The notes: generated by a model not told the origin, from the sequence alone. 64,000 nt of DNA from an uncultured Muribaculaceae bacterium (GCA_910579995.1 CAJTWH010000012.1:24922-88921); one strand, 5' to 3'; counted from the first letter of the stretch, positions 1-8,954 are shown. Program-made: numbers and translations.

Positions 1-801
1 GCCTGTTGATAAAACCAGCAGGCGCCCTTCTGCGCACAGGTCAAAAAGTACTCCAGCCGGCTTGAAGCGGTCATCAAGGTAATCCCGCGTAAGCAAGATG
101 ATATTGCCGCCGTTTTCTATCGCGTAATCTCTCACCTCCCTTTCGGCCGGGCTGATAAAGGGAGAAATCAATACACCGCCTTCCCGCACAGTCTCTTCCC
201 ATTGTAATCTACGTCGTGTCAGCTCTTCTGTCGAGAACCTGCGGCTTATTCTTACCGCAGCCTTGCAAGGTTGCTTCAGAAGCATGAAATTGCCGAAGGC
301 ATGATAAATATTTCCATCAATATCTATTTTCACTGGCCGCCTGAAAAGATTCGCATGTTCGCGTTTTATGAGTAGCCGGCGAGGGTTGTCTTTCACATAA
401 TCAATCATGTTTCTCAATTGATTCTTTCGTCGCAAAATGCGGTCGTGAAAGCCGCTTTCAAATAACGACCTGCCGTAGGCACGCGTGCAGTTGCCTGTAA
501 ACCGGGCTATAAGCTCTCCGAGGTGGTAGTCGGTGGTGCTCATTATGTCTATCACAAAGTGAATGTGGTCAGGCATAATGATATATTGAAGCAAACGAGC
601 TTGCGGAAACTCTTTTGGAATTATCCGCAAACTCGTCTTTATTATTTCTCCGATGTCTGTGGCAAGCGAATACGCCTGCTTGCCTTTACCTGAAATGACA
701 GCGAAATCGGGTATTCCCGGTGCCTTCGAGATTGTCACCAAGTATATGCTCTTGCTGCGGTAATCATGCAAAGGGCAGCGTATTTTGTGGTAATAGGTCA
801 T
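1..801 (-). CDS. Y1 (IS200-like / REP-associated) transposase, partial at window edge
   Basis: The reverse strand is open from an ATG at 801 to base 1 (267 codons) with no stop, so the C-terminus lies outside the window. The protein begins MTYYHKIRCPLHDYRSKS. It carries the HUH motif MPDHIH (His79, His81) and a downstream DYVKDNPRR segment that fits the catalytic tyrosine helix of Y1 single-strand transposases. It is longer than classical IS200 TnpA (about 140-150 aa), as in the domesticated REP-associated tyrosine transposase (RAYT) branch. Seen: motifs and open frame. Known: these enzymes cut single-stranded hairpin DNA. Inferred: the chromosomal RAYT-type role. A second, shorter Y1 enzyme lies at 43921-44361. 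A GC-rich hairpin (822-840) lies just upstream of the start. Confidence 0.8.
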   Translation of the reverse strand, partial: MTYYHKIRCPLHDYRSKSIYLVTISKAPGIPDFAVISGKGKQAYSLATDIGEIIKTSLRIIPKEFPQARLLQYIIMPDHIHFVIDIMSTTDYHLGELIARFTGNCTRAYGRSLFESGFHDRILRRKNQLRNMIDYVKDNPRRLLIKREHANLFRRPVKIDIDGNIYHAFGNFMLLKQPCKAAVRISRRFSTEELTRRRLQWEETVREGGVLISPFISPAEREVRDYAIENGGNIILLTRDYLDDRFKPAGVLFDLCAEGRLLVLSTG

Positions 802-821
802 CTATAGTACTTTCGTCCATG

Positions 822-840
822 GCGGGAGCGGAGCTCCCGC
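822..840. repeat. GC-rich hairpin between ftsE and the Y1 transposase gene
   Basis: Perfect 8-bp inverted repeat GCGGGAGC / GCTCCCGC with a 3-base loop. It sits between the ftsE stop and the transposase start. No T-run follows on either strand, so it is not an obvious intrinsic terminator. A REP-like hairpin recognised by the adjacent Y1 enzyme is possible but is inference. Confidence 0.45.
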
Positions 841-846
841 GGGGCG

Positions 847-1521
847 TCAGAGCGAGAGGAGCTGCTTGCGCTCGCAGCGGAGCACGCGGCCGGGGAAGGT
901 GCGCGTGAAAGCGAGGTTGTGGGTGGCCACTATCACAGCGGTCCCACCTGTGGCTATCTCGTGGAGATGAGCCATGATCTGCGTGCCCGTGTCGGGGTCG
1001 AGGTTGCCCGTGGGCTCGTCGGCGAGGATGAGGCCGGGCTTGTTGAGCAAGGCGCGCGCTATGGCTATGCGCTGCTGCTCGCCGCCGCTGAGCTGATGGG
1101 GCATTTTGAATGCCTTGGTCTGCATTCCTACCTGCCTGAGTACTTCGTCGATACGCAGGTCGCGCTCTTCTTTGTCGCGCCAACCGGTGGCGGCGAGAAC
1201 AAAATCGAGGTTTGCCCATGCCGTGCGGTCGGTGAGAAGCTGAAAGTCCTGAAAGACAATGCCTATGCGGCGGCGCAGATATGGTATGTCGGAGCGGCGG
1301 AGAGCGCGCAGGTCATAGTCGAGTACCCGAGCCTCGCCTTTGCCCACCGGCACTTCGCCGTAGACCGTCTTGAGCAGCGAGGTCTTGCCCGAGCCCACGC
1401 GTCCGAGCAGATATACAAACTCGCCGGCGTCGACCTGCCAGTCAACGTCTTTGAGAGCGACATGCTCGTCGCGCAGCACCTCTACGCCTTTGTATTCTAT
1501 CAAGCGCTCCGCCATCGTCAC
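847..1521 (-). CDS. ftsE: FtsE-type ABC transporter ATP-binding protein
   Basis: A 224-aa ATPase of the FtsE/LolD type. Visible motifs: Walker A GRVGSGKTS (residues 40-48), Q-loop VFQDFQLL, signature LSGGEQQR and Walker B LILADEPTG followed by an ATHN switch histidine. FtsE pairs with FtsX at the inner membrane and controls cell-wall hydrolysis at the septum. No ftsX is present in this window, so the partner must lie elsewhere. The frame opens with GTG at 1521, overlapping the TGA of the upstream phosphate transporter gene; an ATG lies two codons in (1515). The overlap implies co-transcription with the upstream gene. A LolD-like role cannot be excluded from sequence alone. Confidence 0.85.
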   Translation of the reverse strand: MTMAERLIEYKGVEVLRDEHVALKDVDWQVDAGEFVYLLGRVGSGKTSLLKTVYGEVPVGKGEARVLDYDLRALRRSDIPYLRRRIGIVFQDFQLLTDRTAWANLDFVLAATGWRDKEERDLRIDEVLRQVGMQTKAFKMPHQLSGGEQQRIAIARALLNKPGLILADEPTGNLDPDTGTQIMAHLHEIATGGTAVIVATHNLAFTRTFPGRVLRCERKQLLSL

Positions 1522-3338
1522 TTGGGCTGTTTGCCGAAATTATCGCGCAGGGTATCGATTACGTTTATGATATAGTCACCGGTGCGCTCAAGGTCGCCGA
1601 TGATATCCATGTAGTAGATACCGGCCTGATATTCATAGTGTTTGTTGTTGATATTCTCAACGTTGCTGCCGCGCAGGGCATTGCGGAAGTTGTTGATCTC
1701 GCGCTCTTTGTTGTAGCTGTCGAGGAGCGACTTGGCGCTGACGTTCTCGATATTGTCGAGCTGCTTGGTCATCATAGCCATGGCGTCTTTTACATAGACA
1801 TACATGGCGTCGATGTTCTTGTAGATTTCCTCGTTGAATTCCACGCCGCTCTGTATCTTGCGGTTGAGAATCTTGCCTATGCCCAGACAGCTGTCGGCAA
1901 TACTCTCTATCTCACTGATAATGTTGAGCATGGCCGCGATTTTGAGTTTACCCTCATTAGAGAGGCGACCCTCGGCGCAGCGGTTGAGATAGTGGGCGAT
2001 CTCAAGCTCCATACGGTCGGAGATATCCTCGTATTTCTCTACGCGCGAGAGCAGTGTATTGTATTCCTCGCTCTTCTCCTTTGTATGGATAAGGGTCTGT
2101 GCCATGCTTATCATGCGCCCTACCCTGTCGGCATACACGGCAATTTCTTTCTCGGCCTGAGCGATGTTGAGCTCGGCAGCTGAGAGCATACCGCCGGAGA
2201 TGAACTTGAGGGTGAACTCCTCGTCGTCGCGGTTCTTGGCGGGTACAAGCCATTCAACAATCTTCACATATACGCCTGTGAGCCAGATCATCACCAGCAC
2301 ATTGACGATATTGAAAGTGGTATGGAAAATCGAAAGGCCGAACGATACGCTCATCTGCATGGTGGCGATGTTCTTGAGGGCGTCGTGGCCGGCAGGGAGC
2401 GAATTGTCGAAGAGGTGGTTGTATATCTCGGGCGAGGTGGCCTCGAGGTTGGTCACATAGCGGTAGAGCGCGTTGGGGTCGCCCTGCCCTATGGCCTCGG
2501 TGAGCCATGAGTTGAAATCGGCGAAGGGGATGAAGACGCACAGACACCATATCGTGCCGAGGAGGTTGAAGAGCAAATGCCCCATCGAGGCGCGCTTGGC
2601 GGCCACATTACCGCTCAACGACGCAAGGATAGGGGTGACGGTAGTACCGATGTTGCTGCCCAAGACGAGGGCGCAGGCGAGGTCGAATGTTATCCAGCCC
2701 TTGCTGCACATGATAAGCACGATGGCGAATGTGGCTGCCGACGATTGGATAATCATGGTGAGAATCACGCCCACAAGGCAGAATATCAGCACCGAGCGCA
2801 CGCCCAGCGAGGCATATTGCCGCAGGTAGGCAAACATCTCGGGATTGCTCTGAAGGTCGGGTACGTAGGCACTGATCATATCCAAGCCCATGAAAAGGAA
2901 AGAGAAGCCGATGAGAAACTCGCCGATGTTCTTTGTCTTGCTCTTGTTCATAAGCAGAAGCACTACAGCCAAGGCGATGATAGGCAGCACAAAGGCCGAA
3001 ATGCTTACTTTAAAACCGAAGAGGGCGATAATCCACGCAGTGAAAGTAGTGCCGACATTGGCGCCGAAAATCACGGCCATCGACTGAGCCAGCGACATAA
3101 GGCCGGCGTTTACAAAACTTACCACCATCACCGTCGAGGCCGACGAACTTTGAATCAGCGCCGTGATGGCACATCCGGTGAGCAGACCGGCGAAGCGGTT
3201 GCGGGTCATTGCAGAGAGAATGTTGCGCAGGCGGTCGCCGGCGGCTTTCTGGAGCCCCTCGCTCATCACTTTCATACCGTAGAGGAAGAGTCCTACGGCG
3301 CCGAGGAGACATAAAAAGTCAAGTATGCTATAGTCCAT
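1518..3338 (-). CDS. Na+/Pi cotransporter family protein with PhoU-like C-terminal domain
   Basis: A 606-aa membrane protein of the NptA/YjbB family. Two inverted membrane halves each carry the family signature: ALIQSSSAS (Gln63) and MIIQSSAAT (near residue 197). About eight hydrophobic segments fill residues 8-380. The last about 200 residues are helical and charged, matching the PhoU-like domain of this family. Known role: sodium-coupled phosphate transport across the inner membrane, or phosphate export in E. coli YjbB. The ATG at 3338 follows a well-matched promoter (3385-3416). The gene overlaps ftsE by 4 bp and probably heads that transcript. Confidence 0.9.
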   Translation of the reverse strand: MDYSILDFLCLLGAVGLFLYGMKVMSEGLQKAAGDRLRNILSAMTRNRFAGLLTGCAITALIQSSSASTVMVVSFVNAGLMSLAQSMAVIFGANVGTTFTAWIIALFGFKVSISAFVLPIIALAVVLLLMNKSKTKNIGEFLIGFSFLFMGLDMISAYVPDLQSNPEMFAYLRQYASLGVRSVLIFCLVGVILTMIIQSSAATFAIVLIMCSKGWITFDLACALVLGSNIGTTVTPILASLSGNVAAKRASMGHLLFNLLGTIWCLCVFIPFADFNSWLTEAIGQGDPNALYRYVTNLEATSPEIYNHLFDNSLPAGHDALKNIATMQMSVSFGLSIFHTTFNIVNVLVMIWLTGVYVKIVEWLVPAKNRDDEEFTLKFISGGMLSAAELNIAQAEKEIAVYADRVGRMISMAQTLIHTKEKSEEYNTLLSRVEKYEDISDRMELEIAHYLNRCAEGRLSNEGKLKIAAMLNIISEIESIADSCLGIGKILNRKIQSGVEFNEEIYKNIDAMYVYVKDAMAMMTKQLDNIENVSAKSLLDSYNKEREINNFRNALRGSNVENINNKHYEYQAGIYYMDIIGDLERTGDYIINVIDTLRDNFGKQPK

Positions 3339-3384
3339 TTATGTGGATAGGATAATCGGAGAGGCATCGGGCCTTTTCCGTCCG

Positions 3385-3416
3385 CAAAAATAAGAAAAAT
3401 TTTTATTCGCTGCAAA
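3385..3416 (-). promoter_or_regulatory. Bacteroidetes-type promoter for the Na/Pi transporter gene
   Basis: On the minus strand a -33 TTTG (3416-3413) is separated by 20 bp from a -7 box TATTTTTG (3392-3385). This is the consensus spacing of the primary bacteroidetal sigma factor. It predicts transcription starting near 3380 and a leader of about 40 nt. Confidence 0.7.
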
Positions 3417-3425
3417 AAAACTATA

Positions 3426-3457
3426 TTTGCATGCACGCTGTTTTTTATGTACTTTTG
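3426..3457 (+). promoter_or_regulatory. Bacteroidetes-type promoter for the SIMPL protein gene
   Basis: The -33 TTTG (3426-3429) and -7 box TACTTTTG (3450-3457) are spaced 20 bp. The predicted start lies just downstream, which supports the ATG at 3483 and rules out the upstream in-frame ATG at 3447. It is divergent from and adjacent to the promoter at 3385-3416. Confidence 0.7.
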
Positions 3458-3482
3458 TGATACAAAAAAACATACAACCCCA

Positions 3483-4187
3483 ATGAAACCATCCTTGATT
3501 ATCTCATCGGCAATAATTGCCTTGGGCATTGTCATCCTCGGCTTTGCCCTCAAGAGCGGTATCGACCGCTTCTCCGACCGCGACCGCGTGGTCACTGTCC
3601 GAGGCCTTTGTGAAAAAGAAGTGCAGGCCAACAAAGTGACATGGCCTATCGTCACCAAAGAAGTCGGCAACGACCTCACGGCCATCTATCCCAAGATCGA
3701 AGCCAACAACAAGGCCATCCTCGCTTTCCTGACATCAAACGGCCTCGACGCCTCTGAAATCACCATAAACTCTCCGCAGGTATTCGACCAAGCAGCCGAG
3801 CGCTACGGCAACCAGAACGTGATGTACCGCTATCAGGTGACAAATGTAGTGGTGGTGACAAGCGACAAAGTAGAACAGGTGCGCGCCCTAATCAACAAGC
3901 AGGCCGACCTGCTCCGTCAGGGCATAGCCGTAGTGGCCGGCGATTATAATTACCAGACCTCATACGAGTATACCGACCTCAACAGTATCAAGCCCGAGAT
4001 GATCGCCGAGGCCACGGCAAACGCCCGCGAGGCCGCCGACAAATTCGCACAGGACAGCCACAGCAAGCTCGGCAAGATCAAGACTGCCTCGCAGGGCCAG
4101 TTCTCGATCAACGACCGAGACCAATATACTCCTCAGGTCAAGACCGTAAGGGTGGTGACCTACATCACTTATTATCTCGAAGACTGA
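3483..4187 (+). CDS. SIMPL (DUF541) domain protein, membrane-anchored
   Basis: A 234-aa protein beginning MKPSLIISSAIIALGIVIL, an N-terminal membrane anchor or uncleaved signal. The remainder fits the SIMPL/DUF541 fold: a TVRGLCEKEVQANKVTWPI segment, then alternating strands and a central helix rich in Asn/Ala. Family members (e.g. BP26 of Brucella, YggE of E. coli) are periplasmic and linked to oxidative or envelope stress, but the molecular function is not established. The start at 3483 is chosen because the best promoter lies between it and the upstream in-frame ATG. The 3' end overlaps the convergent phosphatase gene by 23 bp. Confidence 0.82.
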   Translation: MKPSLIISSAIIALGIVILGFALKSGIDRFSDRDRVVTVRGLCEKEVQANKVTWPIVTKEVGNDLTAIYPKIEANNKAILAFLTSNGLDASEITINSPQVFDQAAERYGNQNVMYRYQVTNVVVVTSDKVEQVRALINKQADLLRQGIAVVAGDYNYQTSYEYTDLNSIKPEMIAEATANAREAADKFAQDSHSKLGKIKTASQGQFSINDRDQYTPQVKTVRVVTYITYYLED

Positions 4188-4692
4188 TATCGGCGAGGTT
4201 GGCGCAGGCGTTCTCAAGAAGGTCAAGCACCAGCTCAAAGCCTTCGGCACCCTCATAATAGGGGTCGGGAATATGATCATACCGCGTGGCCATGGTGATG
4301 AAATCCGCCATGGCCATTATTTTGTCGTCGTCGGCGACAGTGCGGGCCAAGGCGCGGAGATTACGCTCATTGTCGGCGTCCATAGGCACTATGATATCGA
4401 ACTCGTCGAAATCGCCCACGCTCACCTGACGGCAATGATGGTCAAGATTATAGCCCCGCCTTATGGCATGCACGCGCATGCGCTTGTCGGGCAACTGGCC
4501 GATGTGCCAACGCCCCGTGCCGGCAGAGTCGATATGCCAGCGGTCGCTCTCGCCACGGGCGGCAACTATAGATTTCAGCACCCCCTCGGCAGCCGGAGAG
4601 CGGCATATATTACCGAGGCACACGAATAATACACTTATCTTGTCTTTGCCGGCTACAAGGCGGCGGGCACGCTCTACTGTCGATTGATTCAT
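4165..4692 (-). CDS. Low-molecular-weight protein-tyrosine phosphatase
   Basis: A 175-aa cytoplasmic phosphatase. The active-site loop C-x5-R is VCLGNICRS with Cys25 and Arg31, and the general-acid aspartate sits in DPYYEG near the C-terminus. It hydrolyses phosphotyrosine (or phosphoarginine in some family members); in Bacteroidetes it often acts on capsule or exopolysaccharide kinases, but no such genes are next to it here. The ATG at 4692 (MNQSTVERARR) is preferred to an upstream in-frame ATG at 4719. The 3' end overlaps the convergent SIMPL gene. A terminator (4726-4759) separates it from gadC. Confidence 0.88.
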   Translation of the reverse strand: MNQSTVERARRLVAGKDKISVLFVCLGNICRSPAAEGVLKSIVAARGESDRWHIDSAGTGRWHIGQLPDKRMRVHAIRRGYNLDHHCRQVSVGDFDEFDIIVPMDADNERNLRALARTVADDDKIMAMADFITMATRYDHIPDPYYEGAEGFELVLDLLENACANLADISLRDNK

Positions 4693-4718
4693 AGCGCGAA
4701 GTTCGTGATTTTTTTGCA

Positions 4719-4759
4719 ATATACAAAATCCGGGAGCCGGGTAGCCGGCTTCCGGATTT
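4719..4759 (-). terminator. Intrinsic terminator after gadC
   Basis: A 15-bp near-perfect inverted repeat (AAATCCGGGAGCCGG / CCGGCTTCCGGATTT, 4726-4759, loop GTAG, one G-T pair). On the minus strand it is followed by a T-rich stretch. It ends the acid-resistance transcript before the phosphatase gene. Confidence 0.7.
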
Positions 4760-4782
4760 GATGTATGTTAGAGTGTGGAGAC

Positions 4783-6330
4783 TTATTCAGATTCTTTCTG
4801 CTCGGCCTCGAATTGCTCTTTGGCCTGCTGGAGAAGCTGCTGCGACTTGGCGTCTTTCTGCCAGTGGAAAGGCACGAAATCGCTCTTCGGATTCACCCAT
4901 GAAGCCTTGCGGCAAGCAAGGATTATGAAGGGGAGCACGGTAAAGAGTATCACGCCGCCGAAGAGCACCGAATACCATACCGTGGTCGAGCCCATCGATA
5001 TCTGGCTCGGGGGGAAGAAGCTGAGCACGAATGCAAGAAGCGAGCCGAGGAAACCGACACCGGCCACTAAGAGAAGCAGACCGTTGCCGCGGCGACCGAT
5101 ACGGAAGGGACGGTCGGCGTCTTTCATCGAGTAGCGCAGTTTGATTACCGACAGGAACATCAGCAGATAGGCGATCAGATAAAGCAGCACTGTGAGCTGC
5201 GAGAGTATCTGATAGAAGCTCTGAACAGTAGGCATTACCACAAAAAGCAGTGAAAGGCACGTAACGGCTATACCCTGCACGATAAGGATGTTTTTCTGCA
5301 CGCCTGCCTTGTTGGTTTTCTGGAAGAAGGGAGGCAGATAACCGGCCTGACCTACTGCGAGAATACCTTTCGAGGGGCCTGCCACCCATGTGAGCACACC
5401 GGCAAGCACGCCGAAAGCGAGGGCGATGGCAATCACGGGGGTGAACCAGTTCATGTGGAAGGCTTTGAAATAGTTGTCGAAGCCTACAAGAAGGCTCTGC
5501 ACAAGGTTGATATCCTTGGCAGGGATGATTACTCCGAGGGCGTAGGTGCCGAGCACGAAGATGAGCACGGTGACGAGGGCGCCGCCGAAGACTGCCTTAG
5601 GATAGTTGACGGCCGGGTTGTTGATCTGGCGCACATGCACGCCCGACATTTCCATACCGGCGTAGAAGAGGAATATCGACGCCGCGAGGACTACATTGTC
5701 GAAGTTGCTGAAATCGGGGAAGAAGTCACCGTGGAAATCCATCTGCGACTGTCCGCCGGTGGCAAGGAATACCACGCCGCAGACAACGAGTATGATCACC
5801 GGGATGATAGTGCCCACGATACCGCCTACTTTCGACACCTTGCCTACCCATCCGAGGCCTTTCATCGATATAAGCGTGGCTATCCAGTAGATAGCAAGCA
5901 CTACCGCAAGAGTATAATATCTGTTAGCCGCAAGATGAGAGTCGGCCACATGGTCAAGACCGATGAAGGCCAGCGACACGGCGCCGAAGGTCAGCACCGT
6001 AGGGAACCATATCGTACTCTCCACCCACTGCAGCCATATACCGAGGAAGCCTGCCTTGCTGCCGAAAGCCTCGCCTATCCAGCGGAACATACCGCCCTGC
6101 TGGTAGGGGAACATCGCCGCAAGCTCGGCTGCCACAAGCGACACAGGGATAAGAAATACCAATGCTGCAAAAAGATAATAGAAAGCCGAACTCATGCCAT
6201 ACTCGGCTTCGGCCGGAAGTCCGCGGAGCGACACCACGGCCACGATATTCATGATCATCAGGGTAAAGACCCCGAGTTTGGCGGCTGATTTCACTTTTCC
6301 ACCAGCGCCGGTTGGTGTTTTTGTTGCCAT
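4783..6330 (-). CDS. gadC: Glutamate/GABA antiporter (APC family)
   Basis: A 515-aa APC-superfamily transporter with about 12 hydrophobic segments starting near residue 18, and a charged C-terminal tail (residues about 470-515) as in GadC, where the tail plugs the pore at neutral pH. It begins with the typical unwound TM1 region (LRGLPAEAEYG). Known role: import glutamate and export the decarboxylation product GABA, removing one proton per cycle. Context makes the assignment firm: gadB, glutaminase and an AspT-like exchanger are directly upstream on the same strand. The 103-bp gap to glsA holds an imperfect palindrome (6349-6430). Confidence 0.9.
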   Translation of the reverse strand: MATKTPTGAGGKVKSAAKLGVFTLMIMNIVAVVSLRGLPAEAEYGMSSAFYYLFAALVFLIPVSLVAAELAAMFPYQQGGMFRWIGEAFGSKAGFLGIWLQWVESTIWFPTVLTFGAVSLAFIGLDHVADSHLAANRYYTLAVVLAIYWIATLISMKGLGWVGKVSKVGGIVGTIIPVIILVVCGVVFLATGGQSQMDFHGDFFPDFSNFDNVVLAASIFLFYAGMEMSGVHVRQINNPAVNYPKAVFGGALVTVLIFVLGTYALGVIIPAKDINLVQSLLVGFDNYFKAFHMNWFTPVIAIALAFGVLAGVLTWVAGPSKGILAVGQAGYLPPFFQKTNKAGVQKNILIVQGIAVTCLSLLFVVMPTVQSFYQILSQLTVLLYLIAYLLMFLSVIKLRYSMKDADRPFRIGRRGNGLLLLVAGVGFLGSLLAFVLSFFPPSQISMGSTTVWYSVLFGGVILFTVLPFIILACRKASWVNPKSDFVPFHWQKDAKSQQLLQQAKEQFEAEQKESE

Positions 6331-6348
6331 TATGGTGAATTTTATATT

Positions 6349-6430
6349 TTAGTTTGGTGGTTGGTCGGTAGTGGGCAGCGAGTTAGTTTTTGCTAATCTA
6401 CCACCCTCTGCCTACAACCCACAAACCGTA
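6349..6430. repeat. Imperfect intergenic palindrome (GGTTGG...CCCACAAACC type), glsA-gadC gap
   Basis: The left arm contains GGTTGG and GTGGGCAG; the right arm contains CTGCCTACAACCCAC. The same arm sequences recur at 24496-24640 and 30925-31037, so this is a member of a small dispersed family. There is no T-run. It may be a transcript-folding or REP-like element. Confidence 0.5.
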
Positions 6431-6433
6431 TGT

Positions 6434-7399
6434 TTACTTTACTACAGTCACATTGTCGCCGTTCATTATGCCGATACCGAGAGTCTGCATGAATTTGAGC
6501 AGAGCGGCCTGAGCCTTGACGGAGTTGCCGGCGGCGTCGAGAGGAGGAGCGAAAGCAGCCACGCCAAGCACGCCGGGCATAACGCCGAGCACACCGCCGC
6601 CTACACCGCTCTTGGCCGGCAGCCCTGATGTATAGAGCCAGTCGCCTGAGTGCTGATAGAAGCCTACGGTGGCTATCAGCGTGGTGATTTTCGGGGCTAT
6701 GGTGCTGTCGAATACCTGTTTGCCCGTCAGAGGATTATGACCTCCGAATGCAATGGTGGCACCCATGGCGGCCATCTGCGAGCAGGTGATACCGAGCGAG
6801 CACTGGCGCGTGTAGAGGTCGAGGCTCATGGTGGGGTCGTCGTAGATACGGTTGTAATTCTTGAGCAGCCAAGTTATGGCGCGGTTGTTGAAGTTGGTGT
6901 CGCTCTCGCTCTTGTAGAGCTCGTCGATAAGCACAGTGGGCGAGCCGCAGAGGTCGGCTATATTTTCGGTTATCGCCTGCCATTTGGCAGCGCTGTTGCC
7001 CTTGGGGTCGATCATCGAGCATGCCGATATGGCGCCGGCATTTACAAGGGGCGTCGACGGATGGTCGTTTTCGAGAAGGATGGCGAATATCGAGTTGAAA
7101 GGCAGGCCGGTAGCGTCCGCACCGATTTTTTCGAGCACTCCCTCGGGAGTATGCTGGCGCATGGCGAGGATAGCCGTAGGCACTTTCGACACCGACTCTA
7201 TGCCGAACCGGTAATCCGTATCGCCGAAATTATATGCCGTGCCGTCGGCAAGGACGACACTCATGCCGAATAGCGAGGAGTCGATATTGGCAAGATAGGG
7301 AATATAGTCGGCATTGTGTCCGCCGCTCACCTTTGAGGCATAATCATACGCCTCTTGTGCCGCAGCCTCTATCTGTGAATGACTTATTGTCTTGTTCAT
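6434..7399 (-). CDS. glsA: Glutaminase A
   Basis: A 321-aa serine-dependent glutaminase (beta-lactamase-like fold). The catalytic S-x-x-K is in FGIESVSKVPTAIL. Other family landmarks are NPLVNAGAI-like text (STPLVNAGAISACSMI) and the glycine-rich KSGVGGGVLGVMPG near the C-terminus. It converts glutamine to glutamate plus ammonia, supplying substrate for GadB and itself consuming protons as ammonia. The start is taken at ATG 7399 (MNKTISHSQIEAA); the longer frame to 7477 would run through a terminator hairpin. The terminator (7425-7475) implies partial read-through from gadB or a separate promoter that I could not identify. Confidence 0.9.
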   Translation of the reverse strand: MNKTISHSQIEAAAQEAYDYASKVSGGHNADYIPYLANIDSSLFGMSVVLADGTAYNFGDTDYRFGIESVSKVPTAILAMRQHTPEGVLEKIGADATGLPFNSIFAILLENDHPSTPLVNAGAISACSMIDPKGNSAAKWQAITENIADLCGSPTVLIDELYKSESDTNFNNRAITWLLKNYNRIYDDPTMSLDLYTRQCSLGITCSQMAAMGATIAFGGHNPLTGKQVFDSTIAPKITTLIATVGFYQHSGDWLYTSGLPAKSGVGGGVLGVMPGVLGVAAFAPPLDAAGNSVKAQAALLKFMQTLGIGIMNGDNVTVVK

Positions 7400-7424
7400 A
7401 GTGAATAAACGTGGAGAGATTAAA

Positions 7425-7475
7425 GAAAAAGCCGGTCGACTCCCGCGCTCGCACGGGGATTGGAAGTCGACCGGC
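7425..7475 (-). terminator. Intrinsic terminator between gadB and glsA
   Basis: Perfect 10-bp inverted repeat GCCGGTCGAC / GTCGACCGGC (7431-7475), followed on the minus strand by TTTTTCTTTAA. It lies directly after gadB, so it could lower expression of glsA-gadC relative to gadB. Confidence 0.72.
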
Positions 7476-7514
7476 AATTTATGTTGCTTTGTTTATGTTA
7501 ACCACAAACTTGAA

Positions 7515-8954
7515 TCACTTACCGGTATGGTTGAAGCATTTGGCCTTGAGGGGAAGATTCTTCTCCATGGCGATACGTGTGGTGGTGGGGTATTCGAGCT
7601 GATTGAGTTCGTTGACAGCGAAGCGGATGTCGGCCAGCAACTGGTCGGCCATGTCGCGGCTGAAGCCCTGCTTGCAAAGCACACGCATTACAACCATGGT
7701 CTCGATAGAGGCCGGCATTGCGTAGGCAGGCACCATCCAACCCTTCTGGGCGAGTTTGTCCTGAAGGTCGTAGAGTGTCCACTTGGCTGTAGCCTGATAT
7801 TCAGGTCTCATCAGCCATACAAAGATAGGATTGGGAAGCTCTACATTTGCGTAAGGCTGGAACTCGGGCATGGCGGCTACCTGCTCCTTGAGGTATTTGG
7901 CCACCTGCAGAGAGTTGTACTGAATATTCTTGTAGCCTTCGAAGCCCAAGCGGATAAACTGATAGTACTGACCGAGAATCTGGGCTGCGGGTCGAGAGTA
8001 GTTAAGACCTACCTGAGTGACTTCGGCGCCGAGATAATCGACGGTAAACGACATGTCATCGGGCAAGTATTTCTTGTCTTTCCATACTACCCAACCGAGG
8101 CCGGGGTATACAAGACCGAATTTATGGCCTGAGGTAGAGATCGAGAGCACCCATTTGAGGCGGAAGTCCCACTTGCGGTCAGGATCAAGGAACGGCAGGA
8201 TGAAGCCACCGCTGGCGGCGTCGATATGAATGCACACCTCGTTGCCGGTGGCGGCATTATATTTGTCGAGGGCGGCGTCGAGAGCTTCTACATCGTCGTT
8301 GAGGCCGGTCCATGTCACACCTTGGATAGGCACGACGCAGATAGTGTTCTCATCGCACATCTTGATGGCGGTGTCGATGTCGAGTGTGGGGTGCTCTGTT
8401 GTCAGAGGCACAAGGCGCATCTCGATATCCCAGAAGTTACAGAATTTCTCCCATACGACCTGATAACCGGTAGAAATCACCAAGTTAGGTTTGTCGTAAG
8501 GTTTGCCTGCTTTTTTACGACGGTCTTTCCAGCGTTTGAGCGCTGCAAGGCCACCGAGCATACAAGCTTCTGAAGAGCCGATGGCGAGGGCGCCGGCCTT
8601 CCACTGATTAGTCTCGGGAGTATTCCACAGGTTGGCCATGATGTTGATACATTTCTGGCACATCACGGCTACACGGGGATACTCTGTTTCGTCGATATAG
8701 TTGACATTGATTGCCTCGTTCATCAGTCGGGTGGCATATTCGTCCATATAGGTGGTGACGAATGTGGCAAGGTTGAGGCGCGGCTGGGTCTGGGCGAATG
8801 TCTCGTCCTTTACCATCTGGTAGGCGATCTCAGGGGTTGTGGAGCCTGCAGGTATTTTTTCTACGGGAGCCGGTTGAAGCATGGCGTCTGAGCCGAAAAC
8901 ATCGGTCTTTGCATCGCCGTTGCGGAAATTGGGGTCAGTCTTGGGGTCAAGCAT
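7515..8954 (-). CDS. gadB: Glutamate decarboxylase
   Basis: A 479-aa PLP-dependent enzyme, the usual GadA/B length. The cofactor lysine is in STSGHKFG (near residue 276) and the PLP-contacting aspartate is in HIDAASGGF. The N-terminal region (MLDPKTDPNFRNGDAKTDVFGS) resembles the pH-responsive N-terminus of enterobacterial GadB. The reaction is L-glutamate to GABA plus CO2, consuming an intracellular proton. It is flanked by an AspT-like exchanger (upstream) and glutaminase plus GadC (downstream), all leftward. Hairpins follow both the upstream gene and this gene. Confidence 0.94.
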   Translation of the reverse strand: MLDPKTDPNFRNGDAKTDVFGSDAMLQPAPVEKIPAGSTTPEIAYQMVKDETFAQTQPRLNLATFVTTYMDEYATRLMNEAINVNYIDETEYPRVAVMCQKCINIMANLWNTPETNQWKAGALAIGSSEACMLGGLAALKRWKDRRKKAGKPYDKPNLVISTGYQVVWEKFCNFWDIEMRLVPLTTEHPTLDIDTAIKMCDENTICVVPIQGVTWTGLNDDVEALDAALDKYNAATGNEVCIHIDAASGGFILPFLDPDRKWDFRLKWVLSISTSGHKFGLVYPGLGWVVWKDKKYLPDDMSFTVDYLGAEVTQVGLNYSRPAAQILGQYYQFIRLGFEGYKNIQYNSLQVAKYLKEQVAAMPEFQPYANVELPNPIFVWLMRPEYQATAKWTLYDLQDKLAQKGWMVPAYAMPASIETMVVMRVLCKQGFSRDMADQLLADIRFAVNELNQLEYPTTTRIAMEKNLPLKAKCFNHTGK

